Assembly (NCBI RefSeq): GCF_022201045.2
Contig: NC_068564.1
Span: forward strand, 2,170,001 to 2,234,000
Length of the DNA: 64,000 nt
Source of the DNA: Citrus sinensis
Lineage: Eukaryota > Streptophyta > Magnoliopsida > Sapindales > Rutaceae
Direction: 5' to 3'
Part shown: positions 60,614 to 64,000 of the stretch, piece by piece
Layout of the letters: every line of letters begins with the position of its first letter
Numbering within the stretch: the stretch's first letter is position 1
Position numbers and translations under genes: made by a program
Notes under the pieces: model-generated
What the model was told of the DNA's origin: nothing
Databases searched by the model: none
What the model saw: only the letters and a program-made list of their open reading frames with translations

Positions 60614-63600
60614 TTACAGCAAATAAAACTGTGAATACAGATAGGCTCGGATCTTATAGTAGTCCTCACATAAGGGGCCTTCAATGACAATCTGCTGAGT
60701 TCCAGAACCTCCACCCTGTAAGAAAGATACAAAATGGAGAAGCATTTGTCGTTTACCAATTGTTATCTTGCGATCAAAGAAGTAAAAGGAAAATCCTATA
60801 TAGCTGCAGTTGCTTCCAAATTCAAAAGATATAAATGTTCCTTTGACTCGGAAAATTGACAAAGGAAAATGTTCAAGTGATATCACTCACCTTCTGCCCA
60901 GCAGGCCCAACCTTGCGTATTGTAACATACTCTCCACATCGCAATGCTCCGCCAGCAAATTCAACCTGCAAAGAATATCACTCTCAAGCACTTGGTAAAC
61001 TTCACCTAAATTTTTGTTATTTTGTTGACACTGCATAAGGTGACCAAGATGAATCAAGGACTAAATAACTGACAAATTCATCAGTAGTTAGATATCTTTC
61101 AATGCCTAAAAAGCATTCAGACATACACAACCTTAGCAGAAGGCCAAGAAAAATATATTACTCAAAACACATCCTATGCAAATTCCATAGAGAGATTCCA
61201 CAGCACAAAGCACAGTGCTCGGATCACAGAGACTTAAACATTGCCACCCATGTATTAAGATGAAGTTATTTCCTGGCCATATTATTATCATCCTCCAACA
61301 GATATTAGATACCAGAATGTGATACGAACTTATTATGATTACAGATACATATGCCATTCAAGCTCTATCAGGAAAACCTATCCGAGTTAAAAAGTATGGC
61401 AAACCTGGTGATGCACAGAAAGAAAATTAGCAGTTTTCAATTTTGCCTTTCAAGTTAATTCCTTTTCAAAACTAGTTCAGCTGAGTGGCTGTTCCAGTCA
61501 TTATGATGATTAAGATAAGAGAAAAATAGAACATAGTTTTAGTCACATTCATCAACTTTCTTTAACAGGAAGGTATTTCATAAATTTAAAAAGAAAAGTA
61601 CCTGGATACCCTTACTGCTAAGAAATGGCTTTAAATCAGCCATTTTTAGATCACCAACAAGGACTGATTTATGGGGTGGAGCTGGGGTTGAGATTGGCAG
61701 TAAAGACAGCATGCCATTCTCCGTCTTTCCTACTTCAGCATCAACCCAAGCAATTTCATAATCTCCTAACTGAAAGAGAAAGGTAACAGGTACAGAGAGG
61801 AATATATGATGCAACTTACAAAACTTTATGAATTGTTATAATTCATGATTTACAGAAATGCTTACCTTCTTAAAGAGCACATTACTCATCAACTTCTCAG
61901 ATAGTTGCACCTACATGATATTATGAGGGAAAATGAATCTAGCTACTCGGATCACTAATCCACAAGAAAAATCTAATTACTCAATAATTATACCTTATAA
62001 GCACATAAGTCTGACGTGACATCAATTGTTTCTTCAATTTGAGGAGTATAAACATGAGGACAAACATGCTTCAAGCAGTGTTGTTTCAAATGTTCAGTGG
62101 CCTCCGCTGATCCATGTACCAAAACCTTCAAGAAAAAAATTTCATAGCTTAAGCATAATAACTCAGACACCATACATACAACTTTCAAAATGTTCTGACA
62201 GTTCAAAAGGAATAATAAATTCATGGCTAAATCATCAGAAATGATGACACAAACGAAATGGTGATATAATAGATGCAATCCCATTCGCCAAGGGATGCCT
62301 AATGAGTGATCTATAATACTTCTACAGGAACAGCTGTTGTCTCAATCAGCAGCTTCCAGTCTCTAGCATGCACATATTGTTCCATATATAAAAATATTCA
62401 AACAAATGATGCGGAAAATGGCACATTCAGAAGCCACTTAAAATAACATGCTCAGTTAAACCGGCAAGATATGCAAGCCAAAGGATTCCACTCAATAAGA
62501 CATGTAAGATGAAAAACACCATATTCTACTGCATGTAATAGATTTACATTGATTATATTTAGTAATTGTACAAGGCAAGTTGGCTAGCACAAAGAAATAT
62601 TCTTACCAGCTTCAAAGGGGCAACATGGGAGAGAATTGTTTTGATTGAGCGGCCATCTGCACGCCCCTCATAGTCTATAAAAATCAGCAAGCACTTCACT
62701 TGCACCTAATCAAATTAGCACACATTTAAGTGAATTGAACACACGACTTGTTTGAAAAGAGAAAGACAATAAAAATCATCACTGTGAGAATTTGTGACGA
62801 GTCCCACCCTCAAGTGAAAGAAGGATGAAGTAGGAAAGAAAATAAAATGATAATATGAGAAGGAAAAGCACCCATTCTTTAATGTGACAAATGATATCAA
62901 ATGGTGAAAGCAAGATCTTATTTATCACACTAATACATACACTACTTAATGTTAAATCATTTTGAAATGAATTTGAATGGCAATGATACACAAAACATTG
63001 GTACGTTTATGCAACCCATCAAACAAAAATCATCTGCATAATCTACAATTATATGACCATAAAATAATAGGGGAGAGATAACCCTTTTAAGAATAGTTGA
63101 AAGAGAGCTTCACATACAGTTAACTCATTGGATACAACTTTTGAAGGCTTCGCATCAAGAATCAAACTGGCAGAACCTTCATCGAGTTTTCCATCATCAC
63201 CACCAATCTGAGAACAAAGATGATTTTTGAGATAAATTAGCAATGATCCACACTGCTAAATAACTAGTGTAAATAGCAGTCAACTATCATATATGATGAG
63301 TTCTTCCTATATTGCATAAAGACACAAATGATGGCAGACATGTTTTATTCAAACAACCAATAAAAATAAGCCTTACTAGTAGAATCTCAAGTCAACTTCT
63401 TTCAACCATCTATCATCTTTTGTTTCCCAAAAGTAAGCAAGCAACATAACATTTTTCAGCTCAAAGCAACAGTATATGTCTCTATCATATTTCCAAGCGT
63501 TCAAGGGACAGATACAGTTCAATTTATTGAATAACTTGAATAATCAGTATCACTTTCAACTCCATGCCAGAAATTGATAAACGTACCATCTGTGTGCCGT

Positions 63601-64000
63601 TATTGATGGCCATTGGGTTTTAACAAGAGCATAACTTTATATAAAAAATTGCATTTAGTTACACAAGGCAGTTAATGATCAACACAGAGAGAATCTCTAC
63701 AAGCCCAATAGCTAAGCTAGCTGAAGCACAGAATCTCCAATAGTGACAGGAACATAATAGTTACATAAAACCAAAGAAGCAAATATCTCAAATTGAAAAC
63801 TTACGTGCATAGCTGCTTGATCCATGTCTTCGTCCTTGATTATATAATCATCAGGATTTATGACTTCACCAAAATCATCCCACTCAGAGTTATTCTCATA
63901 AAAGGGAAACATCGGGGCAACACTGGTGGAAGGAGGAACAAATCCATCAATTAAAATGTCCCGGTATCTGCCCCCATGAGGTTCAACCACTGCAAGTTAC
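60614..64000 (-). CDS. CPSF100: CPSF100 (cleavage and polyadenylation specificity factor subunit 2), 3' part
   Basis: Eight exons are in the window: 63989-63805, 63207-63118, 62705-62607, 62125-61994, 61910-61866, 61769-61602, 60965-60891, 60715-60614 (896 nt, about 298 of roughly 740 aa). The 5' part lies beyond the right edge. The C-terminal sequence is very close to Arabidopsis CPSF100: VVEPHGGRYRDILIDGFVPP, DYEGRADGRSIKTILSHVAP, LVHGSAEATEHLKQHC, CPHVYTPQIEETIDVTSDLC and the end IEGPLCEDYYKIRAYLYSQF. CPSF100 is the metallo-β-lactamase/β-CASP partner of the endonuclease CPSF73 in pre-mRNA 3'-end formation and is itself regarded as catalytically inactive. The visible portion covers the RMMBL-type and C-terminal regions. 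Confidence 0.95.

Overview
The window is nuclear DNA from a dicot plant. The genes are intron-rich with GT-AG splicing, the intergenic DNA is AT-rich, and the proteins (plastid SDR, SKP1-like, U-box kinase, plant KIN-10, plastid SLH protein) match plant families. A woody rosid such as Citrus would fit, but that is an inference. Twelve protein-coding genes are visible (eleven complete, one cut by the right edge), with a cluster of three spliceosomal snRNA sequences and several plant DNA transposons. Exon joins were worked out by eye from splice sites and reading phase; in every complete gene the coding length is a multiple of three.

Layout, left to right. 0.1-4.4 kb (-): TIC32-like short-chain dehydrogenase. 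4.4-6.4 kb: shared upstream region with site II and telo-box elements. 6.4-9.4 kb (+): SKP1-like protein 21. 10.1-10.9 kb (-): intronless four-span membrane protein. 12.6-16.7 kb (-): C2H2 zinc-finger/coiled-coil protein. 18.5-23.3 kb (-): USP-kinase-U-box protein with an altered catalytic loop. 24.5-25.9 kb: hAT-type non-autonomous transposon with 8-bp target duplication. 26.1-28.5 kb (+): At3g49055-type coiled-coil protein. 28.9-33.9 kb (-): KIN-10-type kinesin. 35.8-36.0 kb (+): small cysteine-rich CHCH-like protein. 36.5-36.9 kb: LINE relic. 37.2-38.4 kb (+): U2, U4 and U5 snRNA sequences, each with a plant snRNA upstream element. 38.8-40.7 kb (-): prolyl 4-hydroxylase-like protein with ShK tail. 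41.7-45.1 kb (-): class-3 lipase. 48.6-49.2 kb (+): ribosomal protein eL36. 49.8-54.9 kb (-): plastid SLH/coiled-coil protein. 55.4-60.0 kb: Mutator-like element with 9-bp target duplication. 60.6-64.0 kb (-): 3' half of CPSF100.

The protein genes are mostly unrelated housekeeping or signalling genes and no pathway joins them. RNA processing is touched twice, by the snRNA cluster and by CPSF100. The most unusual items are the U2-U4-U5 cluster with one well-formed and two decaying members, a P4H-like protein lacking its first iron-binding His, a U-box kinase with Asn in place of the catalytic Asp, duplicated mini-exons in the kinesin gene that appear to use GC donors, and a MULE packed with a palindromic CGACT..AGTCG motif.
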